The notes: a model not told the origin generated them from the sequence alone. Numbered from the stretch's first letter, positions 19,495 to 30,546 are shown. The stretch is 64,000 bases of DNA from Polaromonas vacuolata (GCF_012584515.1 NZ_CP051461.1:666001-730000); one strand, 5' to 3'. Program-made: numbers and translations.

Positions 19495-19534
19495 GCACTA
19501 ATGCACTAATGCACTAATGCACTAATGCACTAAG
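19495..19534. repeat. Tandem repeat, 5 x 8 bp (GCACTAAT)
   Basis: Five head-to-tail copies of GCACTAAT, the last ending in G. The array lies in the gap between the desaturase terminator and the rpmG terminator, outside any gene. It directly abuts a second tandem array with a different unit. Confidence 0.97.
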
Positions 19535-19569
19535 GCTCTTAGCTCTTAGCTCTTAGCTCTTAGCTCTTA
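19535..19569. repeat. Tandem repeat, 5 x 7 bp (GCTCTTA)
   Basis: Five perfect copies of GCTCTTA follow the 8-bp array without a gap. Such short arrays usually arise by replication slippage and can vary in copy number between strains. Confidence 0.97.
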
Positions 19570-19874
19570 GGTGTCCGGTTTTGACGGGTGTTTCGGTTGT
19601 GGTTTAAGTCTCTTTTGATGCAGTGCAGGCTAAGGCTCTAAACATTCCAAGCCGCTATAGGCGTCTGGCGGAAGCCGACTTAATGGTTGTTTTTTTCATG
19701 GTTTGAGCCAAGGTCATTTCTTCGCCTGAGGCCTAAGCATCACCAGCATCAGCACCAACACCAGTAACCACCACCGCTACTTAATAGTCTTAAACCTTAG
19801 TCGTTGGATCAACTGAGTTTTGACTGAATGCTCACTTTTATTTAAAAGTTAATGAGAGACAAATTGTGGACATA
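19570..19874. other. Intergenic stretch without recognised feature
   Basis: Between the tandem arrays and the rpmG terminator I see no credible coding region, RNA or repeat beyond short CACCAGCA-like runs at 19740-19775. Confidence 0.5.
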
Positions 19875-19906
19875 AAAAAACCCGCTGTAATGACAACGGG
19901 TTTTTT
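19875..19906 (-). terminator. Terminator of rpmB-rpmG
   Basis: On the reverse strand, CCCG-TTGT pairs with ACAG-CGGG (one G-U pair) and is flanked by A- and T-runs. It lies 36 nt beyond the rpmG stop codon. Confidence 0.88.
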
Positions 19907-19941
19907 AGTGCGGCATAGAGCCGGAAGTCCTCCAAGCTGAA

Positions 19942-20109
19942 TTACTTCAGTTTGATTTCCTTGTACTCAACATGCTTACGAACCTTAGGGTCGAACTTCA
20001 TGATGAGCATTTTGTCAGGAGTGGTCTTCTTGTTTTTGGTGGTCGTGTAGAAGTGACCTGTGCCGGCGGTAGATTCCAGCTTGATTTTTTCGCGTGCGCC
20101 TTTTGCCAT
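19942..20109 (-). CDS. rpmG: 50S ribosomal protein L33
   Basis: This 55-residue protein begins [20 protein letters not shown] and ends EYKEIKLK, matching bacterial L33 over its whole length. The zinc-binding cysteines seen in some L33 forms are absent, so this is the zinc-free (C-) type. It lies 11 nt downstream of rpmB in the usual rpmB-rpmG operon. Confidence 0.97.
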   Translation of the reverse strand: MAKGAREKIKLESTAGTGHFYTTTKNKKTTPDKMLIMKFDPKVRKHVEYKEIKLK

Positions 20110-20120
20110 GATTTATTTCC

Positions 20121-20354
20121 TTAGACTTCGCCGCGGGCACGCAAGTCAACCAAGACTTCGTCGATGCCTTTTTTGTCGATTAGACGGATACCGGCGCCGG
20201 TGACGCGTAAACGCACCCAACGGTTCTCGGTTTCGACCCAGAAGCGACGGTACTGCAGATTAGGCATGAACCGGCGCTTGGTTTTGTTATTTGCGTGGGA
20301 AACATTATTCCCCACCATTGGGCCTTTGCCCGTGACCTGACAGACGCGTGCCAT
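20121..20354 (-). CDS. rpmB: 50S ribosomal protein L28
   Basis: The 77-residue protein begins [20 protein letters not shown] and contains [14 protein letters not shown], the L28 signature. The start at 20354 was chosen because it matches the family N-terminus and follows a GGAGA ribosome site; an ATG two codons upstream is not needed. It is cotranscribed with rpmG. Confidence 0.97.
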   Translation of the reverse strand: MARVCQVTGKGPMVGNNVSHANNKTKRRFMPNLQYRRFWVETENRWVRLRVTGAGIRLIDKKGIDEVLVDLRARGEV

Positions 20355-20421
20355 GCGCACTCTCCGTAAAAAAATAAAATCGGATGCGAGATACCCTTGC
20401 GGATATTCAACTTAGCCATAG

Positions 20422-20451
20422 AGTATAGCCTGAAAACTCAAGCGAGACTAA
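20422..20451 (-). promoter_or_regulatory. Candidate sigma-70 promoter of rpmB-rpmG
   Basis: On the reverse strand a TATACT -10 box (20422-20427) lies 18 nt from a TTAGTC -35 box (20446-20451). The rpmB ATG is about 70 nt downstream. The -35 box is weak. Confidence 0.4.
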
Positions 20452-20511
20452 CGGCTCTGGTGTACTTTCCTCAAAACCGGTTTAATCCGGCCTTCGAAAA
20501 GCATACCTTGA

Positions 20512-21504
<993 letters not shown>

Positions 21505-21720
21505 TTAGTCCAAAGCGTATTGGTTTAGCCTGAAAAAATTTTCAAAATTTAAGTTCTTATTGTATGAACTCGCGCAAGCCCCGTTCTTGTCGAGGTCAGA
21601 CGTAAGCTCCCCACTCCTTTTGCGACTTCAAAGTCAAAACCATTAACGAAAAATAGCGATGTTTAGCTTGCCAATACAAGTTAGTGCGGGTCTGGCTGGG
21701 TTAAGCTCTGATTCGGCCTT

Positions 21721-24066
21721 ATGACTTACACACTCGACATTCTTAATTCCCGCAACAAGCCTGGCTCTGAACCGCCCAGCGGTATCAAACGCTTCGCACA
21801 TGAAGTGGGTCTAATTTTGGGCCTACTTGGCTTACTCCTTTGGTGCGCTGCGTTATTGAGTTTTTCGGCGCAGGATGCGGCTTGGTCGAGCTCCGGCAGC
21901 ATTCAGACCAGCGCTGCTTTGCCCAGTGGTATTCATAACTGGGTCGGCCGGCTGGGTGCTTGGTTGGCTGACGGCAGTTATTTTTTGCTTGGTTTTTCGG
22001 TTTGGTGGTTACTCGCTGCTGGCAGTCGCGTCTGGCTGGCGTCACTAGCGCGTTGGCTACGTGGCGAGCGCTTAGACAATCGGCCACCCTTGCATTCGGG
22101 ACGCATACAGTTTTGGCTCTGCCTGTTGCTTTTGTTATCCGCGAGTTGCGCGCTGGAATGGTCTCGCCTTTACCGCTTTGAGGCCTATCTGCCGGATCAG
22201 GCCGGTGGCGCTGTGGGTTATTTATTTGGTAGTTTGAGTGTGAAATGGTTAGGTTTTGCTGGCTCTGGCTTGATGCTGATTGCGTTGAGTGTGATTGCGG
22301 TGTCGGTAGTGTTCGCTTTTTCTTGGGCGCACACTGCTCAGAGTCTGGGTGAGTGGGTTGCCACTCGCGTTGATTCATTACGCGTTAACCGTGAGATTGC
22401 TCAAGACGAAGCCTTCGGGAAAGCCGCTGCCAAGCAGCGCGAGGAAACTTTGGTTGACGAGCGCATAGAGATTCACGAACAACACCCAGTGCCTGTGTTC
22501 ATTGAACCCGCGCCTGTAGACATTCCCAAAAGTGAGCGCGTTGCCAAAGAACGCCAAAAGCCGCTGTTTACCGAAATGCCTGACTCTAAGCTGCCCCAAG
22601 TTGATCTGCTTGATGCTGCGCTGGCGCGCCAAGATAGCGTAGCGCCCGAGACGCTAGAGATGACCTCACGGCTGATTGAGAAAAAACTCAAAGACTTTGG
22701 CGTTGAAGTGCGTGTGATCGCCGCCGCGCCGGGTCCAGTCATTACCCGCTATGAAATAGAGCCAGCTGTGGGCGTTAAAGGCTCTCAAGTGGTGAATTTA
22801 GCCAAGGATTTGGCGCGCGCCCTGAGTTTGGTTTCTATCCGCGTCATCGAGACTATTCCTGGCAAAAACCTGATGGCTTTGGAGTTACCCAACGCCAAGC
22901 GTCAGTCCATCAAGCTCAGTGAGATTCTTGGCTCCCAAGCCTATAACGAAGCCAAGTCCTTGCTCACCATAGGCTTAGGTAAGGACATAGGCGGCAATGC
23001 CGTGGTTGCTGACTTAGCCAAAATGCCGCACTGTTTGGTTGCGGGCACGACGGGCTCTGGCAAATCGGTGGGCATTAACGCCATGATCTTGAGCCTGCTT
23101 TACAAGGCTGATGCGCGCGATGTGCGTTTGCTGCTGATTGACCCCAAGATGCTGGAGATGAGCGTCTACGAAGGCATACCGCATTTGCTCGCCCCAGTAG
23201 TGACGGATATGCGTCAAGCTGCCCACGGCCTGAACTGGTGCGTGGCTGAGATGGAAAAACGCTACAAGCTCATGAGTAAGTTGGGCGTGCGAAATCTGGC
23301 GGGCTACAACGCAAAAATCGACGAGGGCAAGCAAAAAGAAGCCTTAATCTACAACCCCTTTAGCCTGACACCCGAGCAGCCCGAGCCGCTTGAGCGCTTG
23401 CCTTACATCGTCGTGGTCATAGATGAGTTGGCTGATTTGATGATGGTGGTGGGCAAAAAAATTGAAGAATTAATTGCCCGCTTGGCCCAGAAAGCCCGCG
23501 CCGCTGGTATTCATTTGGTGTTAGCGACTCAGCGCCCCAGTGTGGACGTGATTACCGGCCTGATTAAAGCCAATATTCCCACGCGCTTGTCTTTTCAGGT
23601 CAGCAGCAAGATAGACAGCCGCACCATTCTTGATCAGATGGGCGCCGAGGCGCTGCTGGGTATGGGTGACATGCTTTATATGCCCAGCGGCTCCGGCTTT
23701 GCACAGCGCGTGCACGGCGCTTTTGTCAGCGATGAAGAGGTCCACCGCGTCGTCGCCTACCTAAAGCAGCAGGGTGAGCCCAACTACGTTGAAGGACTGC
23801 TTGAAGGCGGCACCTTAGACGGCGAGGAGGGGGATTCGCTCTCAGGCGCGACTGACAGTGCCAGCGAGAAAGACCCGATGTACGACCAAGCAGTTGAGAT
23901 AGTCCTGAAAAACCGTAAAGCCTCCATCTCTTTGGTTCAGCGCCATCTCAAGATCGGCTACAACCGCGCCGCACGCATGCTGGAAGAAATGGAGAAAGCC
24001 GGCATGATCAGCACCATGTCAGGCAGTGGTCAGCGCGAGATTCTGGTGCCGGTTCGGGCTGAATGA
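21721..24066 (+). CDS. ftsK: DNA translocase FtsK
   Basis: FtsK anchors at the division septum and pumps DNA for chromosome dimer resolution. The 781-residue protein has four hydrophobic segments in the first 210 residues. A short charged linker follows (about 215-290), much shorter than in E. coli FtsK. The RecA-like motor has Walker [11 protein letters not shown] (about 441-450) and Walker [16 protein letters not shown]. The C-terminal gamma winged helix (about 715-781) contains [26 protein letters not shown] and binds KOPS sites. The stop overlaps the possible lolA start (ATGA). Confidence 0.96.
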   Translation: MTYTLDILNSRNKPGSEPPSGIKRFAHEVGLILGLLGLLLWCAALLSFSAQDAAWSSSGSIQTSAALPSGIHNWVGRLGAWLADGSYFLLGFSVWWLLAAGSRVWLASLARWLRGERLDNRPPLHSGRIQFWLCLLLLLSASCALEWSRLYRFEAYLPDQAGGAVGYLFGSLSVKWLGFAGSGLMLIALSVIAVSVVFAFSWAHTAQSLGEWVATRVDSLRVNREIAQDEAFGKAAAKQREETLVDERIEIHEQHPVPVFIEPAPVDIPKSERVAKERQKPLFTEMPDSKLPQVDLLDAALARQDSVAPETLEMTSRLIEKKLKDFGVEVRVIAAAPGPVITRYEIEPAVGVKGSQVVNLAKDLARALSLVSIRVIETIPGKNLMALELPNAKRQSIKLSEILGSQAYNEAKSLLTIGLGKDIGGNAVVADLAKMPHCLVAGTTGSGKSVGINAMILSLLYKADARDVRLLLIDPKMLEMSVYEGIPHLLAPVVTDMRQAAHGLNWCVAEMEKRYKLMSKLGVRNLAGYNAKIDEGKQKEALIYNPFSLTPEQPEPLERLPYIVVVIDELADLMMVVGKKIEELIARLAQKARAAGIHLVLATQRPSVDVITGLIKANIPTRLSFQVSSKIDSRTILDQMGAEALLGMGDMLYMPSGSGFAQRVHGAFVSDEEVHRVVAYLKQQGEPNYVEGLLEGGTLDGEEGDSLSGATDSASEKDPMYDQAVEIVLKNRKASISLVQRHLKIGYNRAARMLEEMEKAGMISTMSGSGQREILVPVRAE

Positions 24067-24821
24067 CGACAGCTGGGGGCTGTTTTTTAAGCCATACTGC
24101 TTGGATGATTCAATACCAATTTGCAGTTGCCGGCGTGGCGCTTAAGCGTCCCGCCCTGAGCCTTGCTAAATGCTTTGGCGCCTTAGCGCTTTGCGCCCTA
24201 GCCAGTGTTGCCAGTGCTCAAACCGTGGCTTCCCAAGGCTTGGAAAGCCTAGAGAATTTTGTTAAAAACACCAAAACGGGTAGCGCCAGTTTTACCCAAA
24301 TCGTGACCAGCCCGTCCCGTGACGGACAAACGCCTAAAACCAAAAGCTCTAGCGGCAGTTTTGAGTTCTCAAGGCCAAACCGCTTTCGCTTTATCTACAA
24401 AAATCCTTTCGAGCAAAGCATAGTCTCGGACGGCCAGACGCTCTGGTTGCATGACGTCGGCTTGAATCAGGTGACGACCTCTAAGTTGGCGAAAGCACTA
24501 AACGGCACACCAGCCGCCATGATTGCATCGGCAACTGACATCAAAGGAATGCAGGCCGAGTTCGTGCTCAAGGCGCTGCCTGATAAAGACGGTTTTCAAT
24601 GGGTTCAAGCCACACCCAAGACTAAAGACGGTCAGTTGCAGAGCTTTAGCATGGGTTTTAAGTCCACCGACAAAGGCCAAGCGCTGGCCTCGCTGGAGAT
24701 ATTGGATGGCCTAGGCCAACGCTCTGTGATGCTGTTTAACCAGTTTGAGGTCAATCCGGTGCTACCAGATTCAGTCTTTAAGTTCACACCACCGGCTGGC
24801 GCTGATGTGATCAAGCAGTAA
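24063..24821 (+). CDS. lolA: Outer-membrane lipoprotein carrier protein LolA
   Basis: LolA is the periplasmic chaperone that takes lipoproteins from LolCDE to LolB. The mature part shows [20 protein letters not shown] and [20 protein letters not shown], which match the family well, and ends [14 protein letters not shown]. The signal peptide core is [20 protein letters not shown], cleaved after about SAQ. Three starts are possible: ATG 24063 (overlaps the ftsK stop, long N-terminus), ATG 24105, or GTG 24135, which gives an ideal signal peptide. I list the longest. It lies between ftsK and rarA, a common order. Confidence 0.9.
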   Translation: MTTAGGCFLSHTAWMIQYQFAVAGVALKRPALSLAKCFGALALCALASVASAQTVASQGLESLENFVKNTKTGSASFTQIVTSPSRDGQTPKTKSSSGSFEFSRPNRFRFIYKNPFEQSIVSDGQTLWLHDVGLNQVTTSKLAKALNGTPAAMIASATDIKGMQAEFVLKALPDKDGFQWVQATPKTKDGQLQSFSMGFKSTDKGQALASLEILDGLGQRSVMLFNQFEVNPVLPDSVFKFTPPAGADVIKQ

Positions 24822-24857
24822 GAGTCATAAAAGTATTCAAAGTGGTTTTTGCTATCT

Positions 24858-26213
24858 ATGAAGTCTGACGCCAATAAAACTTCGCCATCACGCGGCGCGC
24901 CCGCACCACTTGCCGAGCGCTTGCGACCGCAAAACTTGGGCGAGGTTATAGGTCAGCGCCATCTGCTGGGCGAAGGCATGCCACTGCGTATTGCGTTCGA
25001 ATCTGGTCAACCCCACAGCTGTATTTTGTGGGGCCCGCCTGGTGTGGGAAAAACGACGATTGCACGTCTGATGGCCAGCAGTTTTGAGGCGCATTTCATC
25101 ACTATTTCGGCAGTCTTAGGCGGTATTAAGGAAATCCGCGAGGCGGTTGAGCAGGCCAGTATCTGGCGCGGTCAAAGTAGCGATTTGGCTCAGGCTGGCG
25201 GCAAACCCAGCATTGTTTTTGTCGATGAGGTGCACCGCTTTAACAAAAGCCAGCAAGACGCCTTTTTGCCGCATGTTGAAAGCGGGCTGTTTACTTTTAT
25301 TGGCGCGACGACGGAGAACCCTTCGTTCGAGGTCAACTCAGCCCTGCTCTCGCGTTCTACTGTCTACGTACTGCAACCCCTTGGCGAAGCTGATCTACGC
25401 CAAATTGTTGCGGTGGCTTTGGAGCGCCAAGCAATTGGCGCAATCCAAAGCATAGATCCCGAAGCACTAGACCGCTTAGCGGCTTATGCCGATGGCGATG
25501 CGCGCCGACTGCTCAATACTTTGGAGACCTTGGGTGTTGCCGCTGGCAATGAGAAGGGCGCTGAAAAACTGAGCCACATCAGTGACGACTGGCTGCTCAA
25601 GGTGCTGGGCGAGCGTATGCGTCGCTATGACAAAGGTGGTGAGCAGTTCTACGACACTATCTCGGCACTGCACAAATCCGTGCGTGGCTCTGACCCCGAT
25701 GCTGCCCTGTATTGGTTTATGCGCATGCTGGACGGCGGTGCAGAGCCTAAATATATGGCTAGGCGCTTGGTGCGCATGGCCAGCGAAGACATTGGTTTGG
25801 CCGATCCGCGTGCCCTGCGCATGGCCCTAGACGCTGCTGAGGTCTACGAGCGGCTGGGCTCCCCAGAAGGTGAACTGGCGCTAGCCCAATGTGTGATTTA
25901 TCTTGCCGTAGCGCCTAAGTCGAACGCTGTCTACAAGGCCTTTAATGAGGCCAAGGCCTTAATCAAAAAGGACGGCACACGCCCAGTGCCCTTGCATCTG
26001 CGCAATGCGCCTACAAAGCTGATGAAGTCCTTGGATTACGGCAAAGACTACCGTTATGCGCATGACGAGGAGGACGGTTTTGCCGCGGGGGAAAACTACT
26101 TCCCAGAGGGCATGACTGCCACGGAATTTTACCGACCGGTTAACCGTGGCTTAGAAATCCGTATTGCAGATAAGTTGAGAGAATTAAAAATAAAAAACCA
26201 TAAGTCAGGCTAA
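24858..26213 (+). CDS. rarA: Replication-associated recombination protein A (AAA+ ATPase)
   Basis: RarA (MgsA) acts at stalled replication forks. The ATG at 24858 gives 451 residues; a TTG at 24849 is possible. The N-terminus [20 protein letters not shown] is typical. Walker A is [16 protein letters not shown], Walker [18 protein letters not shown], sensor 1 [18 protein letters not shown]. The C-terminal tetramerisation part contains the family block [21 protein letters not shown]. It follows ftsK-lolA. Confidence 0.95.
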   Translation: MKSDANKTSPSRGAPAPLAERLRPQNLGEVIGQRHLLGEGMPLRIAFESGQPHSCILWGPPGVGKTTIARLMASSFEAHFITISAVLGGIKEIREAVEQASIWRGQSSDLAQAGGKPSIVFVDEVHRFNKSQQDAFLPHVESGLFTFIGATTENPSFEVNSALLSRSTVYVLQPLGEADLRQIVAVALERQAIGAIQSIDPEALDRLAAYADGDARRLLNTLETLGVAAGNEKGAEKLSHISDDWLLKVLGERMRRYDKGGEQFYDTISALHKSVRGSDPDAALYWFMRMLDGGAEPKYMARRLVRMASEDIGLADPRALRMALDAAEVYERLGSPEGELALAQCVIYLAVAPKSNAVYKAFNEAKALIKKDGTRPVPLHLRNAPTKLMKSLDYGKDYRYAHDEEDGFAAGENYFPEGMTATEFYRPVNRGLEIRIADKLRELKIKNHKSG

Positions 26214-26340
26214 TGAAGCAAAAATCCTGCTGATAAGTTGGTTTTCGACATTATTTTTTAACTATCTCAAGGGTAAATACTTGTCAAACGCTTAATTTGG
26301 CCCGTTTCTCGCTATAGTCCGGTTGCTACAATTTGTATGT

Positions 26341-26387
26341 AAGCTCGCGTCCTGATCCAGTCTTCTGGCCTCAGGTGCGGGCTTTTT
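26341..26387 (+). terminator. Terminator or leader hairpin between rarA and livH
   Basis: AAGCTCGC..CCTGA (26341-26355) pairs imperfectly with TCAGG.GCGGGCTT (26371-26384), then TTTGTT. It lies 128 nt after rarA and 83 nt before livH. It may end the rarA transcript or act as an attenuator in the livH leader; a TATAGT at 26314-26319 could be a -10 box before it. Confidence 0.5.
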
Positions 26388-26469
26388 GTTAAGCCCACCG
26401 GCTGTTGCAGTGAGCGTCGTCCGAAATGGACGCACAAATTCAATCCATTCGTCACGGAGAAGCTAAGTT

Positions 26470-27399
26470 ATGGAAGTATTCCTGCAGCAGATTATTAATG
26501 GTCTGGTACTTGGCAGTATGTATGCCTTGATCGCATTGGGCTACACCATGGTCTACGGCATCATTAACCTGATCAATTTCGCCCACGGCGAAGTGCTCAT
26601 GGTGGGTGCGCTAACCAGTTGGACCATTATTGGTTGGATGCAAACCGCCATGCCTTGGGCGCCAGGTTGGTTGATGTTGTTGATTTCGTTGTTAATTGCG
26701 TTCGTGGTTTGCGGCGCGCTTAATTTTGCAATTGAAAAAATCGCCTACCGCCCGCTGCGCAATTCGCCTAGGTTGGCCCCACTGATTACCGCCATCGGTA
26801 TGTCGCTGCTGCTGCAAACACTGGCCATGATTATCTGGAAGCCTAACTACAAGCCTTATCCGACTTTGTTGCCGGCCCAGCCGATAGAGATCGCCGGCGC
26901 TGTGATTACAGTGACACAAATTTTTATTTTGGGTACCACTGCGGTCACTTTGGCAATATTGATGTGGCTGGTAAATCACACCAAACTCGGCCGTGCTATG
27001 CGCGCTACCGCTGAGAATCCACGGGTTGCGGCTTTGATGGGTGTAAAGCCAGATACGGTGATTTCAGCAACCTTTGTGATTGGTGCGGTGCTCGCAGCGC
27101 TAGCCGGTGTGATGTATGCCTCGAACTACGGCACCGTGCAACACACCATGGGCTTTTTGCCCGGTCTTAAAGCTTTTACCGCAGCCGTTTTTGGCGGCAT
27201 TGGCAATCTTGGCGGAGCAGTTCTGGGCGGTATTTTGCTTGGCTTAATTGAGTCTATAGGTGCGGGCTACATCGGCCCACTCACGGGCGGTGTGCTGGGC
27301 AGTCAGTACTCTGATATTTTTGCCTTTATCGTGCTTATCGTCGTGCTGACCCTGCGCCCTTCTGGCCTGCTGGGCGAGCGTGTGGCGGATAGAGCCTGA
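26470..27399 (+). CDS. livH: Branched-chain amino acid ABC transporter permease LivH
   Basis: The 309-residue inner-membrane protein has about eight hydrophobic segments and the LivH family blocks QIINGLVLGSMYALIALGYT, YGIINLINFAHGEVLMVGA and GFLPGLKAFTAAVFGGIGNL. With LivM it forms the pore of a high-affinity importer of leucine, isoleucine and valine or related compounds. A GGAG ribosome site precedes the ATG. It is the first gene of livH-M-G-F; no periplasmic binding protein gene lies at its usual place upstream. Confidence 0.93.
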   Translation: MEVFLQQIINGLVLGSMYALIALGYTMVYGIINLINFAHGEVLMVGALTSWTIIGWMQTAMPWAPGWLMLLISLLIAFVVCGALNFAIEKIAYRPLRNSPRLAPLITAIGMSLLLQTLAMIIWKPNYKPYPTLLPAQPIEIAGAVITVTQIFILGTTAVTLAILMWLVNHTKLGRAMRATAENPRVAALMGVKPDTVISATFVIGAVLAALAGVMYASNYGTVQHTMGFLPGLKAFTAAVFGGIGNLGGAVLGGILLGLIESIGAGYIGPLTGGVLGSQYSDIFAFIVLIVVLTLRPSGLLGERVADRA

Positions 27400-27424
27400 C
27401 CCTAGACATTCACGAAAAATTCTC

Positions 27425-28510
27425 ATGAACTCCACAAAACTCCTCAAATACATCTTCATCACGGTCGCCTTGCTGTTGCTGCCGCTGGTGTTGCAGCAAG
27501 GCGGTAACGCCTGGGTGCGTATCTTAGACATGGCGCTTTTATATGTGCTGCTGTCGCTGGGTCTGAACATAGTGGTCGGCTATGCCGGTCTGCTCGACTT
27601 GGGCTATGTCGCTTTCTTTGCCGTCGGTGCCTATCTTTACGCTTTGCTGGCTTCGCCGCATTTGTCCGAAGCTTTTCCATGGATTGCGGCAGCTTTCCCT
27701 AACGGATTGCATCTACCGATCTGGGCGATTATTCCTGTGGCTGCCGCGGTCGCAGGCTTGTTTGGACTCGTGCTGGGTGCACCTACTTTGAAATTGCGTG
27801 GTGACTACCTCGCCATTGTGACGCTGGGCTTTGGCGAAATCATTCGGGTGTTTCTGAATAATCTGGATCGCCCCATCAACCTGACAAACGGCCCAAAAGG
27901 TATTAATCAGATCGACTCTATTAAAGTGTTTGGTCTGGACTTGGGCGATACGCATAGCTTTTTTGGCTTTGCTGTTAACTCGGTGTCCATGTATTACTAC
28001 TTGTTTTTAGCGTTGGTAGTGATTTCAGTCGTCATCTGCCACCGCTTAGAAAACTCACGCATTGGCCGCGCATGGATGGCGATTCGTGAAGATGAAATTG
28101 CGGCTAAGGCTATGGGCATCAATACCCGCAACCTTAAGCTCTTAGCCTTCGGCATGGGTGCAACGTTTGGCGGCGTATCTGGCGCTATGTTTGCATCCTT
28201 TCAGGGCTTTGTCTCACCCGAGTCGTTTAGCTTGATGGAGTCCATCATGATTGTCGCTATGGTGGTGTTAGGCGGCATAGGCCACTTGCCTGGCGTGATA
28301 CTGGGCGCCTTATTGCTCGCCTCGCTGCCTGAAGTGCTGCGCCATGTGGCGGGTCCGTTGCAGGCTATGACTGACGGCCGACTCGACTCGGCAATTTTGC
28401 GCCAGCTGCTGATTGCATTGGCCATGATTAGTATCATGCTGCTGCGACCACGCGGTCTATGGCCTTCGCCAGAGCACGGCAAGATCCCCAATAAATCTGA
28501 CAATAACTAA
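27425..28510 (+). CDS. livM: Branched-chain amino acid ABC transporter permease LivM
   Basis: The ATG at 27425 gives 361 residues; an upstream start overlapping livH has no homology support. Multiple hydrophobic segments surround the LivM blocks LSLGLNIVVGYAGLLDLGYV, PTLKLRGDYLAIVTLGFGE and ENSRIGRAWMAIREDE. The EIIRVFLNNL and AAKAMGIN motifs are typical of the loop that contacts the ATPases. It follows livH by 25 nt and precedes livG. Confidence 0.93.
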   Translation: MNSTKLLKYIFITVALLLLPLVLQQGGNAWVRILDMALLYVLLSLGLNIVVGYAGLLDLGYVAFFAVGAYLYALLASPHLSEAFPWIAAAFPNGLHLPIWAIIPVAAAVAGLFGLVLGAPTLKLRGDYLAIVTLGFGEIIRVFLNNLDRPINLTNGPKGINQIDSIKVFGLDLGDTHSFFGFAVNSVSMYYYLFLALVVISVVICHRLENSRIGRAWMAIREDEIAAKAMGINTRNLKLLAFGMGATFGGVSGAMFASFQGFVSPESFSLMESIMIVAMVVLGGIGHLPGVILGALLLASLPEVLRHVAGPLQAMTDGRLDSAILRQLLIALAMISIMLLRPRGLWPSPEHGKIPNKSDNN

Positions 28511-28521
28511 GGGCAATGGCC

Positions 28522-29289
28522 ATGAGTGAAACCATTCTCAAAGTCTCCGGTGTCTCTAAACGCTTTGGCGGTTTGCAGGCCCTCAGTGATGTCGGCATAC
28601 ATATTGAACGCGGCATGGTCTACGGACTAATCGGCCCCAATGGTGCTGGTAAGACTACTTTCTTTAATGTGTTGACTGGCCTTTACACGCCCGACAGTGG
28701 CACGTTTGAGCTCGCTGGTAAACCTTACACGCCTTCGGCTGTGCATGAAGTGGCCAAGGCCGGCATTGCCCGCACCTTTCAAAACATACGCTTGTTTGCT
28801 GAAATGACTGCCTTGGAAAACGTCATGGTCGGTCGTCACGCACGTACTAAGTCCGGCTTGATCGGTGCGGTGTTTCGCACCAGCAGCTTTAAGTCTGAGG
28901 AAGCCGCGATTGCTAGGCGTGCGCATGAGTTGCTTGACTATGTTGGCATCGGTAAATACGCCGACTTCAAAGCCCGAACACTGAGTTACGGTGACCAGCG
29001 TCGGCTTGAGATTGCGCGCGCGCTGGCCACTGATCCACAACTGATCGCGCTAGACGAGCCAGCTGCTGGTATGAATGCAACTGAAAAAGTGCAGCTGCGT
29101 GAACTCATTGACCAGATTCGTAAAGATAACCGCACGATCTTGCTCATTGAGCATGACGTCAAACTGGTTATGGGTTTGTGTGATCGCGTGACGGTGCTGG
29201 ATTACGGTAAGCCGATCGCGGAAGGCATACCCGCCGATGTGCAGAAAAATGAAAAAGTGATCACGGCCTATTTAGGCTCTGGTCACTGA
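28522..29289 (+). CDS. livG: Branched-chain amino acid ABC transporter ATPase LivG
   Basis: The protein (255 residues from ATG 28522, where an AAGGG ribosome site is well spaced; ATG 28516 is the alternative) is one of two ATPases of the Liv importer. It carries Walker A GPNGAGKTTFFN, the Q-loop TFQNIRLF, the signature LSYGDQRRLEIARAL and Walker B LIALDEPAAGMN. The LivG-specific insertion around residues 105-130 (RHARTKSGLIGAVFRT) is present. Confidence 0.94.
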   Translation: MSETILKVSGVSKRFGGLQALSDVGIHIERGMVYGLIGPNGAGKTTFFNVLTGLYTPDSGTFELAGKPYTPSAVHEVAKAGIARTFQNIRLFAEMTALENVMVGRHARTKSGLIGAVFRTSSFKSEEAAIARRAHELLDYVGIGKYADFKARTLSYGDQRRLEIARALATDPQLIALDEPAAGMNATEKVQLRELIDQIRKDNRTILLIEHDVKLVMGLCDRVTVLDYGKPIAEGIPADVQKNEKVITAYLGSGH

Positions 29290-29303
29290 AGGAAATTTTA
29301 ATA

Positions 29304-30020
29304 ATGGCAAATACATTCCTCAAAATTACCGGCCTTAAGGTTGCCTACGGCGGTATCAAGGCCGTTAAAGGCGTAGACCTTGAAGTTAACGAAGGTGAAC
29401 TGGTCACTCTGATCGGCTCCAATGGCGCTGGTAAGACCACCACCATGAAAGCCATTACCGGAAGCCTGCCAATGGCTGAAGGCGATATTGAGTATCTCGG
29501 CAAAAGCATACGCGGCAAGGGCGCATGGGATTTGGTCAAAGAGGGCTTGGCCATGGTGCCGGAAGGCCGCGGCGTTTTCATGCGCATGACGATTGCCGAA
29601 AACCTGCACATGGGCGCTTACATCCGTAACGACAAAGCCGGTATTGCCGACGACGTCGAGAAAATGTTCACGATTTTTCCGCGTCTACGCGAGCGCAAAG
29701 ACCAGCTCGCTGGCACCATGTCTGGTGGTGAGCAACAAATGTTGGCCATGGGCAGGGCGCTCATGAGTCGTCCAAAAGTGTTGTTGCTCGATGAGCCTTC
29801 CATGGGTTTATCCCCCATCATGGTTGACAAGATTTTTGAAGTTGTGCGCGATGTATCCGCCAACGGTGTGACAATTTTATTGGTCGAACAAAATGCTAGT
29901 CGCGCACTAGGCGTTGCCAATCGCGGTTATGTGATGGAGTCGGGCGTGATTAGTATGAATGGCCCGGCCAAAGATTTATTGAGTGACCCAAGAGTGCGCG
30001 CCGCTTATTTGGGCGAGTAA
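29304..30020 (+). CDS. livF: Branched-chain amino acid ABC transporter ATPase LivF
   Basis: The 238-residue second ATPase of the Liv importer has Walker A GSNGAGKTTTMKAITG, the LivF block MVPEGRGVFMRMTIAENLHMG, signature MSGGEQQMLAMGRALMS and Walker B VLLLDEPSMGLSP. A GGAAATTTT ribosome site precedes the ATG. It is the last gene of the operon, followed by a hairpin at 30038 and the tRNA-Arg gene. Confidence 0.95.
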   Translation: MANTFLKITGLKVAYGGIKAVKGVDLEVNEGELVTLIGSNGAGKTTTMKAITGSLPMAEGDIEYLGKSIRGKGAWDLVKEGLAMVPEGRGVFMRMTIAENLHMGAYIRNDKAGIADDVEKMFTIFPRLRERKDQLAGTMSGGEQQMLAMGRALMSRPKVLLLDEPSMGLSPIMVDKIFEVVRDVSANGVTILLVEQNASRALGVANRGYVMESGVISMNGPAKDLLSDPRVRAAYLGE

Positions 30021-30037
30021 AAAACAAACTTTTATGT

Positions 30038-30065
30038 GGCCAGAAAAAATCTTCTGGCCTATCTT
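30038..30065 (+). terminator. Terminator-like hairpin after livF
   Basis: GGCCAGAA (30038-30045) pairs with TTCTGGCC (30052-30059) around a 6-nt loop, then TATCTTT. The T-run is broken by A and C. Confidence 0.6.
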
Positions 30066-30124
30066 TCAAGTCTGTGACTTAGCGCTCAGATTTACGTTTT
30101 TTTCGGGTTATACTAGATACATCA

Positions 30125-30201
30125 GCGGCTGTAGCTCAGTTGGATAGAGTACTTGGCTACGAACCAAGGGGTCGTGGGTTCAATTCCTGCCAGCCGCACC
30201 A
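30125..30201 (+). tRNA. tRNA-Arg (anticodon ACG)
   Basis: A complete cloverleaf: acceptor GCGGCTG/CAGCCGC, D arm with AGTTGGATA, anticodon stem CTTGG/CCAAG around CTACGAA (anticodon ACG at 30159-30161), T arm GTGGGTTCAATTCCTGC, and encoded CCA. The A at the wobble position is expected to become inosine and read CGU, CGC and CGA. A TATACT -10 box lies at 30109-30114. Confidence 0.97.
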
Positions 30202-30206
30202 AACGA

Positions 30207-30236
30207 AAACCCTGGAACAGAAATGTTCCAGGGTTT
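30207..30236 (+). terminator. Terminator of the tRNA-Arg gene
   Basis: AAACCCTGGAAC (30207-30218) pairs perfectly with GTTCCAGGGTTT (30225-30236) around a 6-nt loop. Outer AAACGA and TCGTTT can extend the stem. Confidence 0.8.
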
Positions 30237-30480
30237 ATTCGTTTCTGAGCCCTGCTTTAAGTCTATTGAAAGCTTTGCGTTACGACGGCATTGCCGAATC
30301 AAATCGTAGATTCACACAGCGCTTATTCTTAATTCTTACTTTTGTATTTTTTTAAATATAAGGTGTTAACACCTATCGTCACAGAAGCAAGTTTTCAATT
30401 TTCTTGACCCGTTAAATGCTGTGATTTTGTTGAGACTCGCATTTACCTGTCCTGATTAATCAAAAAGTCTAGATCGTTAA
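30237..30480. other. Intergenic, AT-rich, one 12-bp palindrome
   Basis: No gene was seen. GGTGTTAACACC at 30362-30373 is a perfect palindrome that could be a protein-binding site. I saw no copy of the tRNA 3' end, so there is no sign of an integrated element. Confidence 0.5.
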
Positions 30481-30546
30481 ATCAGCGCAAAAAAAAAGCT
30501 CGCGATTAAGAAGACTTAATCCCAAGCTTTTTTTATGCGCGCTGAT
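30481..30546 (-). terminator. Large terminator after tctA
   Basis: ATCAGCGC (30481-30488) and GCGCTGAT (30539-30546) flank A-run/AGCT/ATTAAG paired with CTTAAT/AAGCT/T-run. It is near-symmetric and stops transcription from tctA on the reverse strand; it can also work in the other direction. Confidence 0.8.

Noticed and set aside
19495..19569. CRISPR-like array
   Set aside because: Units are 7-8 bp and directly adjacent; there are no spacers and no cas genes.
21785..22378. 197-codon frame antisense to ftsK
   Set aside because: Overlaps the FtsK membrane domain; product is Gln/Pro-rich without family features.
30125..30480. tRNA-Arg as integration site of a mobile element
   Set aside because: No integrase gene and no duplicate of the tRNA 3' end were found.
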